Positions 44,727 through 53,832 of a DNA stretch of 64,000 nt are shown in pieces. The translations under genes and the position numbers were made by a program. The notes beneath the pieces are model-generated. The model ran no database searches. It was given only the letters and a program-made list of their open reading frames with translations, and was not told the origin of the DNA. Position 1 is the first letter of the stretch. Every line of letters begins with the position of its first letter. This DNA is from CAWCDJ01 sp963836015 (lineage in GTDB: Bacteria > Acidobacteriota > Terriglobia > Bryobacterales > Bryobacteraceae): NCBI GenBank assembly GCA_963836015.1, contig CAWIIF010000011.1, forward strand, positions 124,001 through 188,000, read 5' to 3'.

Positions 44727-45812
44727 ATGCTCAACTGGCTGCTGATCCTCGTTCCGGTCGCCGTCGGACTGGAGTTCTTCGCGCCGCAATGGCATACGTG
44801 GATCTTCCTGGCGGCTGCGCTGGCGATCGTGCCGCTGGCCGGCTGGCTCGGGCGCGCCACCGAGGAGCTCGCACATCGGACTGGCGAGGGGCTGGGCGGT
44901 CTGCTGAATGCCACCTTCGGAAACGCCGCCGAGCTGATCATCGCGGTGGCGGCCTTGCGAGCGGGTCTCTATCCGGTGGTCAAGGCTTCGCTCACCGGTT
45001 CGATCATCGGCAACCTCCTCCTGGTGCTCGGCGCCGCCATTCTGGCCGGCGGCCTCAAGCATCCTGTACAGCGGTTTAACCGCACCGGAGCGGGCGCGCA
45101 GTCCACTTCGCTGACGCTGGCGGCGATCGCGTTGATCATGCCGGCGGCGTTCCACTACCTGTCCGGCCCCGGCGAACGGCTGCGCGAGAACGATCTCAGC
45201 CTGGAAATCTCCGTCGTTCTGCTGATCACCTACGCCACCCACCTGTTTTTTTCCCTGCACACCCATAAGGACCTGTTCGCCGGAGAGAGTGCACCCGAGG
45301 CCGCTGCCGAGCGCTCGTGGAGCCTGCGAACCTCCGTGCTGGTCCTGCTGGGCGCCACCGCGCTGATCGCGTGGGTGAGCGAGATCCTGGTCGGCTCGGT
45401 GAAGGGCGCCGCGGAGGCTTTCGGGATGACCTCCATCTTCGTCGGCGTAATCGTCGTGGCGGTGGTGGGCAACGCCGCCGAGCACAGCACAGCCGTGCTC
45501 ATGGCGCGCAAGGACCGCATGGAGCTTTCCCTGTCGATCGCGGTGGGCAGCAGCCTGCAGGTGGCGCTGTTCGTGGCGCCGCTGCTGGTCCTGGTGAGCC
45601 ATTTCATCGGCCCGCGCCCGATGGACCTGGTGTTCACACCGGCCGAAGTGCTCGCGGTGTTCCTGGCCGTCCTGATCACCGGCCAGATCGCCGCCGACGG
45701 CGAATCCAACTGGCTCGAAGGCGTGCAGCTTCTGGCTGTGTACCTGATTCTGGCGGTCGTCTTCTATTTCCTGCCGGAGGGCGCCGCGGGCAGCCTGGGA
45801 CCGGCGAAATAG
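44727..45812 (+). CDS. Ca2+/H+ antiporter (CaCA/CAX family)
   Basis: 361 aa with 10-11 membrane helices. The two alpha-repeats carry the cation-binding motifs GNAAELIIAV and GNAAEHSTAV, the CAX type, which use the inward proton gradient to expel Ca2+. Helix content and length match ChaA/Cax. No ribosome-binding site is clear. Convergent with the Kef-type antiporter gene, stop codons two bases apart. Confidence 0.9.
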   Translation: MLNWLLILVPVAVGLEFFAPQWHTWIFLAAALAIVPLAGWLGRATEELAHRTGEGLGGLLNATFGNAAELIIAVAALRAGLYPVVKASLTGSIIGNLLLVLGAAILAGGLKHPVQRFNRTGAGAQSTSLTLAAIALIMPAAFHYLSGPGERLRENDLSLEISVVLLITYATHLFFSLHTHKDLFAGESAPEAAAERSWSLRTSVLVLLGATALIAWVSEILVGSVKGAAEAFGMTSIFVGVIVVAVVGNAAEHSTAVLMARKDRMELSLSIAVGSSLQVALFVAPLLVLVSHFIGPRPMDLVFTPAEVLAVFLAVLITGQIAADGESNWLEGVQLLAVYLILAVVFYFLPEGAAGSLGPAK

Positions 45813-45814
45813 CG

Positions 45815-47554
45815 TCACGCGCCGTCGCGCTGAAGGTTCAAGCGGATCTGCTCGCGGGCTTCATCGAGCTGTTCGGGGGTAGCCCCGAGCTTCCGCAGAA
45901 TGCTGTCGGCAATCGCGAGGGCGGCTTCGGCTTCCCCCGAGAAGACCTCGGACGCGCCGGCCCGGAGCAGCACTTGGGTGTCGCGTAGGTAGTCGGCGCG
46001 CGCCACGATGTGGATTGCGGGATTGATTTCGCGGGCGGCCCGGATGGCTTCGAGCGAGGCGGCCATGCCGGACGCGCTGAGAATCAGGCTCGCCGCGCCG
46101 GCGATTCCGGCCTGTTCCAGGACCTCTTTGCGGTTGGCGTCGCCATATACGGCGGCCAGCCCTTCGCCGCGGAGACGGCGGTACGTTTCGATATTCATCT
46201 CGATCACCGCCGGCTCGATTCCGCGCTGCCGCAGGATGCGGAACACCATCTGCCCGACCGGTCCGTAACCCACGATCACGGCGCGGTGGGCGGGGTCGAA
46301 TTCCTGGCCCTGGTCCACCGGTGAATCACGTTCGGCGGCGGCCCTGCGATTGAGCGCCCGCCACAGGCGGGGGTGGCGCGCGATGAATCGCTCGAGAGGC
46401 TCGGCCCGCCGGTAGAGGAGCGGGTTCAGCATGATGGAGACGATGGCGGCCGCCACCACCGGGTTCATCGCGCCTTCCGGCAGCGCGCCGACCTGGCGCC
46501 CAAGGGTCGCCAGCAGAAAGGAGAACTCGCCGATCTGCGCGAGCGCCAGCGCGACACCGAGGGCCACTTTCGAGCTGTACCCGAGCACGGCGACGATGAG
46601 AATAGCGGCCGCCGGCTTACCGATCATGACGATGGCCAGAGTTGCCCCGATGAGCAACGGGGATGCCAGCGCCTGGCGCGGGTCGAACAGCATCCCCACC
46701 GAGAGAAAGAACATCACGGCAAAGGCGTCCCGCATGGGAAGCGCCTCGGAGGCCGCGCGGGCGCTGAATTCCGACTGTCCGACCACCATGCCGGCGAGAA
46801 ACGCGCCCAGGGCCATGGAGACGCCGAAGAAATAGGCCGAGGCGACGGCGATTCCGAGCGCGATGGCGAGCACGCTGAGGGTGAACAGCTCCCGCGAGTG
46901 CGTGCCGGCAATCTTACTCAGGAGCCACGGAACGAGGCGGCTGCCCGCGATCAGGGTGAACCCGATGAAGACGGCGAGCTTGAGGGCGGCGATCCCGACG
47001 GCCAGCGGCAGGCCGTAAGGACCGTGGCCGGAGGGCGCGCCGAACAGGACGGGGAGCAGCACCAGGACGAAGACGGTGAAGATATCCTCCATGACCAGCC
47101 AGCCGATCGCGATCCGTCCGGTCGGGCTCTGAAGTTCGCCATTGTCGGAGAGCACACGAACCAGAACGACGGTGCTCGCGACGGAAAGCGCCAATCCGAA
47201 AACGGTGCCCTGCGTCCAGCTCCACCCAAAGGAGTGAAACACGAGCGCGCCCAGGACGGTTGCCACCGTACTTTGGGCGAGCGCGCCCGCCACCGCGATC
47301 ACCCGCACGGCCATCAGGTCTTTGACGTGGAAATGCAGCCCAACCCCGAACATCAGGAGGATCACGCCGACTTCCGCTAACTGCTCGGCCATATGGCGGT
47401 CGGCGACGAACCCCGGGGTGTGCGGGCCGAGGAGAATCCCGGCGAGGAGGTATCCGACGATCGGCGACCAACCCAGGCGGTGAGCAATGTAGCCCAGCGT
47501 CAGGGCCCCGATCAAGCCGCCGGCGAGTGTCACGATGAGGTCGAGGTTGTGCAT
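45815..47554 (-). CDS. CPA2 cation/proton antiporter with TrkA-N domain (Kef-type)
   Basis: 579 aa. About 12-13 membrane helices at residues 1-400, beginning with GYIAHRLGWSPIVGYLLAGILLGPHTPG, typical of KefB/YbaL, then a cytoplasmic RCK/TrkA-N domain with VIVGYGPVGQMVFRIL and GDANRKEVLEQAGI for NAD(H) or nucleotide binding. Probably K+/H+ exchange in pH or electrophile stress. The DG-rich end (LNLQRDGA) is normal. No ancillary KefF/KefG gene is nearby. Confidence 0.88.
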   Translation of the reverse strand: MHNLDLIVTLAGGLIGALTLGYIAHRLGWSPIVGYLLAGILLGPHTPGFVADRHMAEQLAEVGVILLMFGVGLHFHVKDLMAVRVIAVAGALAQSTVATVLGALVFHSFGWSWTQGTVFGLALSVASTVVLVRVLSDNGELQSPTGRIAIGWLVMEDIFTVFVLVLLPVLFGAPSGHGPYGLPLAVGIAALKLAVFIGFTLIAGSRLVPWLLSKIAGTHSRELFTLSVLAIALGIAVASAYFFGVSMALGAFLAGMVVGQSEFSARAASEALPMRDAFAVMFFLSVGMLFDPRQALASPLLIGATLAIVMIGKPAAAILIVAVLGYSSKVALGVALALAQIGEFSFLLATLGRQVGALPEGAMNPVVAAAIVSIMLNPLLYRRAEPLERFIARHPRLWRALNRRAAAERDSPVDQGQEFDPAHRAVIVGYGPVGQMVFRILRQRGIEPAVIEMNIETYRRLRGEGLAAVYGDANRKEVLEQAGIAGAASLILSASGMAASLEAIRAAREINPAIHIVARADYLRDTQVLLRAGASEVFSGEAEAALAIADSILRKLGATPEQLDEAREQIRLNLQRDGA

Positions 47555-47617
47555 TGCGGGCCTCTGTTGGTTGAGAAATAGGGAGCCGCCGGCGTCACCT
47601 TCAGGATATCAGCGGGC

Positions 47618-47623
47618 TATAAT
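47618..47623 (+). promoter_or_regulatory. -10 box of the propeller gene at 47647
   Basis: TATAATCG 23 bases before the ATG, with a strong ribosome-binding site GGGAGGA between. No good -35. Confidence 0.5.
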
Positions 47624-47646
47624 CGCAGTTCCCGGGAGGACGATCC

Positions 47647-48708
47647 ATGCGCTTCCACACCTGGTTCCTGATGAGTTGCACACTGACCTGGGCCGCCGAT
47701 GTGCCGCCGTCGCCGCTGCGGGCGGTACTGGAACAATTTGCGGCCCCCGGCATTCCGGCGCTCGGACCGTCCGAAGCGGGCCCGACGCCGCGCAACTGGC
47801 CCGAGCCCTCGTCGATTCCCGAGCGCCCTGGCAGGGGACTGGCTCAGCACCCCATGCTGTATGCCGGCGAAGGTTACAACACGATCTTCCTGGTGAATCA
47901 CGGCAAGGTGGTGTGGACCTACTCGACCGGCCGCGGCGGCGAGATCGACGACGTGTGGATGCTCACCAACGGCCACATCCTGTTCACGCGGCAGTTCCAC
48001 GTGGAAGAGGTGACGCCGCGGAAGGAAGTAGTCTGGCACTATGACGCGCCGCCGGGCACAGAGGTCCACACGTGCCAGCCCATCGGACTGGACAGGGTCA
48101 TGCTGGTGCAGAACGGTCTGCCTCCCAAGCTCATGATCATCAACAAGAAGACCGGCATAGTGGAAGTGGAGCACGCACTGCCCGCTGAGAGTCTCACCGA
48201 TCCGAAGACCGTGCATCCGCAGTTTCGCCGCGGCCGGATGACGGCCGCGGGCACCTACCTGCTGCCGTTTCTGAAGATGCACAAGGTGGTGGAGTACGAC
48301 AAGAACTTCAATGCCATCTGGTCTTGCGAGATTCCGACTCCGTGGGCCGCGATCCGCCTGCACAATGGCAATACCCTGATAGCCGACGAGCACGACAAGC
48401 TGGTGCGCGAAGTCGACTCCGGGTGCCAAACGGTGTGGGAGGTCAAGCAGTCCGATCTACCCGCGGACGTCGTGCTGCACAACATCCAGACAGCTGACCG
48501 GCTGGCCAACGGGAACACGGTTATTTTCAGCTCGACCGGCGGCACCCAGGCGGAAGACCGGCCGAACATCATCCAGGCGGTCGAGGTGACTCCGGACAAG
48601 AAGGTGGTCTGGGTGTTGCAGGACTGGAAGAACCTGGGGCCGGCTACCTCGGCGCAGTTCCTCGACCAGCCCGGCATTCCGGAGAAGCCGGGCGACGTCC
48701 AGCATTAG
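47647..48708 (+). CDS. Exported arylsulfotransferase/PQQ-like beta-propeller protein
   Basis: 353 aa. Short signal peptide (MRFHTWFLMSCTLTWAAD). Propeller blades with W/Y-rich motifs and DG/NG turns: GKVVWTYSTGRGGEIDDVWML, KEVVWHYDAPPG, NAIWSCEIPTP, HNGNTLIADE and NGNTVIFSSTG. The pattern resembles ASST-type sulfotransferases and PQQ-binding repeats, but the catalytic His cluster of ASST cannot be assigned with confidence. Periplasmic or outer-membrane associated. Role unknown. Monocistronic, 104 bases before the activase operon. Confidence 0.68.
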   Translation: MRFHTWFLMSCTLTWAADVPPSPLRAVLEQFAAPGIPALGPSEAGPTPRNWPEPSSIPERPGRGLAQHPMLYAGEGYNTIFLVNHGKVVWTYSTGRGGEIDDVWMLTNGHILFTRQFHVEEVTPRKEVVWHYDAPPGTEVHTCQPIGLDRVMLVQNGLPPKLMIINKKTGIVEVEHALPAESLTDPKTVHPQFRRGRMTAAGTYLLPFLKMHKVVEYDKNFNAIWSCEIPTPWAAIRLHNGNTLIADEHDKLVREVDSGCQTVWEVKQSDLPADVVLHNIQTADRLANGNTVIFSSTGGTQAEDRPNIIQAVEVTPDKKVVWVLQDWKNLGPATSAQFLDQPGIPEKPGDVQH

Positions 48709-48812
48709 CCTCCGCCCTTGCCCCCGCGGATTTGTCCGTTCAAAGCTAGTTTTCCGCTATTCAGACCTTATTAACTTGATTGTGCGCGGCGACTCCTTCA
48801 AACTGGACGAAA

Positions 48813-51800
48813 ATGGGCATCAATATCGGTCTGGACATTGGGGCCATCTCCCTCAAGCTCGCCGCGCTCGGCAAGCCGGGCGACCTGCCGGCCCTCGAAA
48901 GCCTATGTGCGGCCCACCCCGAGTTCCGCCTGGCGGCGCTCGACGGGCGTCCACTGGTGCTCTCCGACTATCGCCGCATCGCCGGCAGCCCCATTCAATC
49001 CACCTATGACCTTTTGCAGCAGTTTTACGAGGCCGTGCCCGAAACCAAGGTCGAAGGCATCCGCGTCACCGGATCGGGCAGCCGCACCATCGCCAAGGTC
49101 TTGGGCCTGTTCTTCGAGAACGAGTTCAAAGCCATCGCGCGGATGATCGGCACCTACTACCCCCACATCCGCACGGTCTTCGAAATCGGCGGCGAAAGCT
49201 CCAAATACATCCGGCTGGAAGGATCGAACATCCTCGATTACGACCGCTCCGGGGAATGCGCGGCGGGCACCGGCAGCTTCCTCGACCAGCAGGCGCTCCG
49301 CATGCAGTACTCGGTCGAAGAGATCGGGGGCATCGTCTGCACGGCCGGATGCGGGGCACGGATCGCGGGGCGCTGCTCGGTCTTCGCCAAAAGCGACATG
49401 ATCCACGCCCAGCAGAAGGGGTATTCCCCCGCCGAAATCCTGCGCGGGCTTTGCGACGCCGTGGCGCGGAACTTCAAGGGCGCGATCGTCAAAGGACGAC
49501 CGGTCGAAGCCCCTGTGGCACTGATCGGAGCAGTGTCGCAAAACGCCGGAGTGACGGGCGCCATCCGCGAAGCGTTCGGGCTGGCCGCGGACGACCTTTT
49601 CATTCCTCCCGAATACGCCTGGTGCAGCGCCATCGGCACGGCCATCCTCGAAGCCGAGGAGCCGCGCAAGCGGTCGATCCTCGAAATCCACCGGCTCTGC
49701 CAGCACGATACCGAGGAATCGGTTCAGGACACCCTTCCGCTCTCGACCGAGAACGTGGTCCAGTTGCGGGACCGGGTCCCAGTTTACATTCCGCCTCCCG
49801 GCGACGCCCCGATCCCGGCCTATCTGGGGCTGGATATCGGCTCCGTGTCCACGAATGTCGTGGTGGTGGACGAATTTGGCACGGTGATCCATGACGTGTA
49901 CCTGCGCACGGCCGGCCGCCCCATTGAAGCGGTCCAGCAGGGCCTGGCCGAAGTTCAACAAATGTGGGGCGCCCGCCTGGACGTTCGGGGCGTCGGCACC
50001 ACCGGATCGGGCCGTGAGCTGATCGCCGAATTCGTGGGCGCCGACGTGGTCAACGACGAAATCACGGCCCACAAGACCGGCGCGATCCACGTCTCGAGCA
50101 CGCTGGGCGGCGAGCCGGTGGATACGATCTTCGAGATCGGCGGCCAGGATTCCAAGTTCATCTCCATCGAGAACGGCGTGGTGGTGGATTTCGCGATGAA
50201 CGAAGCCTGCGCAGCCGGCACCGGGTCGTTTCTCGAAGAGCAGGCCGAGAAGCTCGGCATCAGCATCAAGGGCGAGTTCGCCCGGCTGGCGCTCTCCGCG
50301 GCCGCGCCCACTCGTCTCGGGGAACGCTGCACGGTGTTCATGGAGCGCGACGTCACCGGCTGGATGCACAAGGGCGAAACCGTGCCGAGCCTGGTGGCCG
50401 GCCTGGCCTACTCGATCGCGCTCAACTACCTGAACCGCGTGGTGCGCGGCCGCAAGATCGGCAAGGTCATCTACTTCCAGGGCGGCACGGCGTACAACGA
50501 TGCCGTCACCGCCGCGTTCGCGAGCCTGCTCGGCAAGAAGATCACGGTGCCGCCGTATAACGGGGTGATGGGCGCGATCGGCATGGCCCTCATCGCCCGC
50601 CACTGGCACCAGGCCACCGCGGGCGCCACCCGCTTCCGCGGCTACGACCTCGATAAGCTCCAGCTCTCCACCCGCGACTTTGTCTGCAAGGCCTGTTCGA
50701 ATCTTTGCGACATGAAGGAGTTCGTCATCGAGGGCCAGAAGAGTTACTGGGGCGATAAGTGCTCCGACAAGTTCCGCAAGCCTTCGGCCACAGGCCGCAA
50801 GCCGGTGATCGACGACCTGTTTGCGTACCGCGACCGGCTCATCGAGGCTCTCCCGAACGTTGCGGGCGGCCCCTTCCGCATCGGGCTGCCGCGCGCCATG
50901 TCGATGATCGACCGGCTGCCGTTCTGGAAGCGCTACTTCGCCGAGCTGGGGATGGAGACCGTGCTCTCCCCGGTTACGGATCCACGGATCTCGGCCGCGG
51001 GAATCGAGCTGGCCGTGGCCCAGCCCTGCTACCCGATCCAGGTGGCCCACGGACACGTGCAGGCGCTGGTCGAAGCGGGCGTCGACTACGTCGTGCTCCC
51101 CAATATCGCCGACGCCGAGGCCGAAGAAGGCTCCTGCGCGTCGCACTACTGCCCCTGGAGCCAGACGCTGCCGTGGGTGCTGCGGTCGGTTCCGGCGCTC
51201 GAGCCGCACCAGCACCGGTTCCTGATTCCCACCCTGCACTTCCAGTTAGGTCCGGTGCAGGTGAAGAAGGCGCTGGCCGAAACGGTACGCCGGCTGGGCG
51301 TCACGCACCGCGCCAGCGACCGGGCCGTGGACGCCGCCTACACCGAGCAGCGCGAATTCCAGGCGAAACTGCTGGATGCCGGCCGCCAGGCGCTGGCCGT
51401 GCTCGAACAATCCGGCGAACCGGGACTGGTGCTGGCCGGCCGCGGCTACAACATCTACGACCGCGGCGTGAACTGCGACATCCCGCGCAAGCTGCGCCAC
51501 CGTTACGGCGCCAACGTCATTCCGCTCGACTTCCTCGTGACCGGGCGGGAATCCATCGGCGACCTGCACGACAACATGTACTGGGTTTCGGGCCGCAAGA
51601 TTCTCGAGGCCGCACGGATCGCCGCGCAGAAGCCCAACCTGCACCTGGTCTATATCACCAACTTCAAGTGCGGGCCGGATTCCTACATCAAGCACTTCGC
51701 CCGCGAGGCCGCCGGCGCGCCCCTGCTGATCTTGCAGTTCGACGGCCACGGCAACGATGCCGGATACATGACGCGCTGCGAGGCGTACCTCGACAGCAAA

Positions 51801-51842
51801 GGAATACTGCGATGCTACCAACAATCGACCAGCATCCACTAA
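48813..51842 (+). CDS. Tandem BadF/HgdC-type activase fused to DUF2229 domain
   Basis: 1009 aa. Two ASKHA ATPase domains (about 1-300 and 335-605) each begin with LDIG and hold the cluster-binding cysteines of 2-hydroxyacyl-CoA dehydratase activators: C149/C188 and C466/C506, in CAAGTG and (R)C(S/T)VF, with spacing of 39-40 residues as in HgdC. Then a Cys motif C625-C628-C632-C650 and a DUF2229-type region (about 675-890) with PRAMSMIDRLPFWKRYF and CYPIQVAHGH. In known systems ATP hydrolysis drives a single electron into a dehydratase. The next gene probably encodes the partner; substrate unknown. ATG at 48813 preferred over an upstream GTG. Confidence 0.85.
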   Translation: MGINIGLDIGAISLKLAALGKPGDLPALESLCAAHPEFRLAALDGRPLVLSDYRRIAGSPIQSTYDLLQQFYEAVPETKVEGIRVTGSGSRTIAKVLGLFFENEFKAIARMIGTYYPHIRTVFEIGGESSKYIRLEGSNILDYDRSGECAAGTGSFLDQQALRMQYSVEEIGGIVCTAGCGARIAGRCSVFAKSDMIHAQQKGYSPAEILRGLCDAVARNFKGAIVKGRPVEAPVALIGAVSQNAGVTGAIREAFGLAADDLFIPPEYAWCSAIGTAILEAEEPRKRSILEIHRLCQHDTEESVQDTLPLSTENVVQLRDRVPVYIPPPGDAPIPAYLGLDIGSVSTNVVVVDEFGTVIHDVYLRTAGRPIEAVQQGLAEVQQMWGARLDVRGVGTTGSGRELIAEFVGADVVNDEITAHKTGAIHVSSTLGGEPVDTIFEIGGQDSKFISIENGVVVDFAMNEACAAGTGSFLEEQAEKLGISIKGEFARLALSAAAPTRLGERCTVFMERDVTGWMHKGETVPSLVAGLAYSIALNYLNRVVRGRKIGKVIYFQGGTAYNDAVTAAFASLLGKKITVPPYNGVMGAIGMALIARHWHQATAGATRFRGYDLDKLQLSTRDFVCKACSNLCDMKEFVIEGQKSYWGDKCSDKFRKPSATGRKPVIDDLFAYRDRLIEALPNVAGGPFRIGLPRAMSMIDRLPFWKRYFAELGMETVLSPVTDPRISAAGIELAVAQPCYPIQVAHGHVQALVEAGVDYVVLPNIADAEAEEGSCASHYCPWSQTLPWVLRSVPALEPHQHRFLIPTLHFQLGPVQVKKALAETVRRLGVTHRASDRAVDAAYTEQREFQAKLLDAGRQALAVLEQSGEPGLVLAGRGYNIYDRGVNCDIPRKLRHRYGANVIPLDFLVTGRESIGDLHDNMYWVSGRKILEAARIAAQKPNLHLVYITNFKCGPDSYIKHFAREAAGAPLLILQFDGHGNDAGYMTRCEAYLDSKGILRCYQQSTSIH

Positions 51843-53080
51843 AGGGCAAGCTCATTCACATTCCGCCGATGGCCTACGGCAGCGCGCGGGCTTTTGCTTC
51901 CGCCTTCCGGGCTATCGGTCTCGAGGCCGAGCCCACTCCGCCTTCCGACCACCGCACGCGCGAGCTGGGTGCCCGCTACACCTCCGGCGACGAATGCTAC
52001 CCGGCTAAGGTAACGGTCGGCGACTTCATGAAGGTACTGGAGCGGCCCGGACATTGCGCGTCGAAGGTGGCTCTCTTCATGCCCACCGCGCAGGGTCCCT
52101 GCCGTTTCGGCCAGTACGCCCCGTACCTCCGCCAGATCCTGGACGCCAACGGCCACGACGAAGTCGAGATCCTTTCACCCACCAGCCAGAACGCCTACGA
52201 CGGGCTGGGATCCCTGGCCAAGCCCTTCGTGCGGACCGGCTGGCGCGCTCTGCTGTGCGCCGACCTCCTGGAGAAGCTCCTGTTGATCCACCGTCCGTGC
52301 GAAGAACGCCGCGGCGATACGGAAGGGGTCTACGAAGAATCCCTGGCCGATCTATGCCGCACGCTCGAGGAGACCGCGGTCGAGCCCGCCGTACAGCTCG
52401 AGGCGCTGCGCCAGTCGATGGTGCGCACCCGCGGCCGGTTCCGGCAGCTCGGCGTGCGCCGCGACCGCAACCACCCCCTCATCGGAATCGTCGGCGAGAT
52501 CTTCTGCCGGCTGAACACGTTTTCGAACGAGAACCTGGTGCAGTGCCTGGAGACTTACGGTGCCGAGGCGTGGCTCTCGGACATCACCGAGTGGATCTGG
52601 TACACCACCTCCGAGCACTTCCGCAAGTTGAAGCTGGAAGGCCGCATCTGGACGCTCGAGGCCCTGGGAGCGTGGGTGCGGAAGCGGGTCCAGAAACGCG
52701 ACGAGCATTTACTGGTCGAGACTTTCGAGGAGGAGTTCCGCGGCCGCGAAGAGCCCGACATTTACGAAGTGCTGGAATGCGCCCGGCCGTACCTGCCGCG
52801 CGAGGGGGCTTTCGGGGAAATGGTCCTGAACGTCGGCAAGGTGGTGTATCTGGCGAAGAAGGGCGCCGCCGGGATCATCGACATCAGCCCGTTCACCTGC
52901 ATGAACGGCATTGTGTGCGAAGCCATCTACCCGCGGATCAGCCGCGACCTGGGCGGTATCCCGATCCGCAACTTCTACTTCGACGGCACGCAATCCGACC
53001 TCGACCGCGATCTGGGAGTGTATATGGAGCTGGCCCGCAGCTATCAGAAGAAAACAGGGCAGGGCATCAAAGCTTCTTAA
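51812..53080 (+). CDS. 2-hydroxyacyl-CoA dehydratase-like (HgdB/COG3581) partner protein
   Basis: 422 aa. Start ATG at 51812 with AAGGA upstream, overlapping the activase gene by 31 bases. Conserved elements include YTSGDECYPAKVTVGDFM, PTAQGPCRFGQYAPYLR, and near the C-terminus SPFTCMNGIVCEAIYPRI, three Cys contexts typical of the dehydratase-like subunit that coordinates an iron-sulfur cluster. Such activase/dehydratase-like pairs are common in anaerobes and some soil bacteria, usually with unknown reaction. Translational coupling and shared family history make it the redox partner of the activase. Convergent with the zinc-ribbon gene (14-base overlap). Confidence 0.8.
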   Translation: MLPTIDQHPLKGKLIHIPPMAYGSARAFASAFRAIGLEAEPTPPSDHRTRELGARYTSGDECYPAKVTVGDFMKVLERPGHCASKVALFMPTAQGPCRFGQYAPYLRQILDANGHDEVEILSPTSQNAYDGLGSLAKPFVRTGWRALLCADLLEKLLLIHRPCEERRGDTEGVYEESLADLCRTLEETAVEPAVQLEALRQSMVRTRGRFRQLGVRRDRNHPLIGIVGEIFCRLNTFSNENLVQCLETYGAEAWLSDITEWIWYTTSEHFRKLKLEGRIWTLEALGAWVRKRVQKRDEHLLVETFEEEFRGREEPDIYEVLECARPYLPREGAFGEMVLNVGKVVYLAKKGAAGIIDISPFTCMNGIVCEAIYPRISRDLGGIPIRNFYFDGTQSDLDRDLGVYMELARSYQKKTGQGIKAS

Positions 53081-53558
53081 ACAGCTTATCGAAGGCGTTT
53101 CGGGCGTCTTCCGAATTCCGGGGCGCGGGCGGACCCGTGGGGGCCGGAGGAGGCGCCGAGGTCATGCCGCCGGCGGTGCCTTCGCGCGCCACGGTCACAC
53201 GCGGCGAAAAGAGGGTGCACTGGTTCGCCTTGTCCTTGATGGCGATCCGCACCGGGATCGGCTTAACGCATTGGAACCGGGTAGAGGGCTCGAAGTGCGT
53301 GCACTGCTTGCAGCAATGCAGCTCGGCGTTGCACTTCGGACAATTCCCGCTAAAATCGACACCCTCCGGCAGAGTGGTGGAGCAGTTGAAACAACGGGCG
53401 GCAGCTACATGCTGAACCAGGCGCGGCAAGCGGGGGCCGGTCACATCGATGGGCGGACGGGGACCCTGCGGCCTGGGACGGTCGTCGCCGCGATACCCCT
53501 TCGCATCGCGGTCCGAGTCCATGTACCCGTGTTGTCTGTATTTGCGATCGCTGTCCAT
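53067..53558 (-). CDS. Cysteine-rich zinc-ribbon-like protein
   Basis: 163 aa. Very hydrophilic, Arg/Asp-rich N-terminus (MDSDRKYRQHGYMDSDRDAK, a near repeat of MDSDR), then a compact Cys-rich block: CFNC, CPKC, CCKQC, a Cys in RFQCVKP and one in NQCTLF, fitting two zinc knuckles, followed by a proline-rich linker and a terminal amphipathic helix (ARNAFDKLFKKL). No enzyme motif. Perhaps nucleic-acid or protein binding. Function unknown. Confidence 0.65.
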   Translation of the reverse strand: MDSDRKYRQHGYMDSDRDAKGYRGDDRPRPQGPRPPIDVTGPRLPRLVQHVAAARCFNCSTTLPEGVDFSGNCPKCNAELHCCKQCTHFEPSTRFQCVKPIPVRIAIKDKANQCTLFSPRVTVAREGTAGGMTSAPPPAPTGPPAPRNSEDARNAFDKLFKKL

Positions 53559-53832
53559 GGGGAGGTTGCTCCGTAAAGTTGCGGGACGAAAGACGTTATC
53601 TGAAAAAGCCGGCTACGATTTCAAGCGCCCTGGCTCTCCGGCCGACGCTTCCCCACAGAAGCCGGACGGGTAATCGAGCTTACCGAGGTCGACATGGGGA
53701 AACCGGAGGGGTTTCGCGGGACCACCGAGGCGCCTGGAAATGCTGAGATTCGGGGCCCCACCGCTGCAAATACATATTTACCACGGAATGCACATCCATT
53801 GCATCCCCCTAGTTTTGGGGCGATGTAAAACT
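53559..53832. other. Longest gap in the window, no gene found
   Basis: About 274 bases between the zinc-ribbon gene and the glgP stop. The right part (from about 53770) is AT-richer than its surroundings (AAATACATATTTACC). Short frames here have no coding sense. A GEMM-type riboswitch was considered and not supported. It may contain the zinc-ribbon gene promoter and the glgP terminator, but I cannot pinpoint either. Confidence 0.5.

Noticed and set aside
48903..51239. Open frame of 778 codons on the minus strand
   Set aside because: It is the antisense shadow of the activase gene; its product has low-complexity composition and no recognisable motif, as expected from high-GC codon bias.
53559..53832. 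Possible c-di-GMP (GEMM) riboswitch in the longest gap
   Set aside because: GGGTAATCGAGCTTACCGA looked similar to the tetraloop-receptor side, but the conserved GCAAAG and paired stems are missing.
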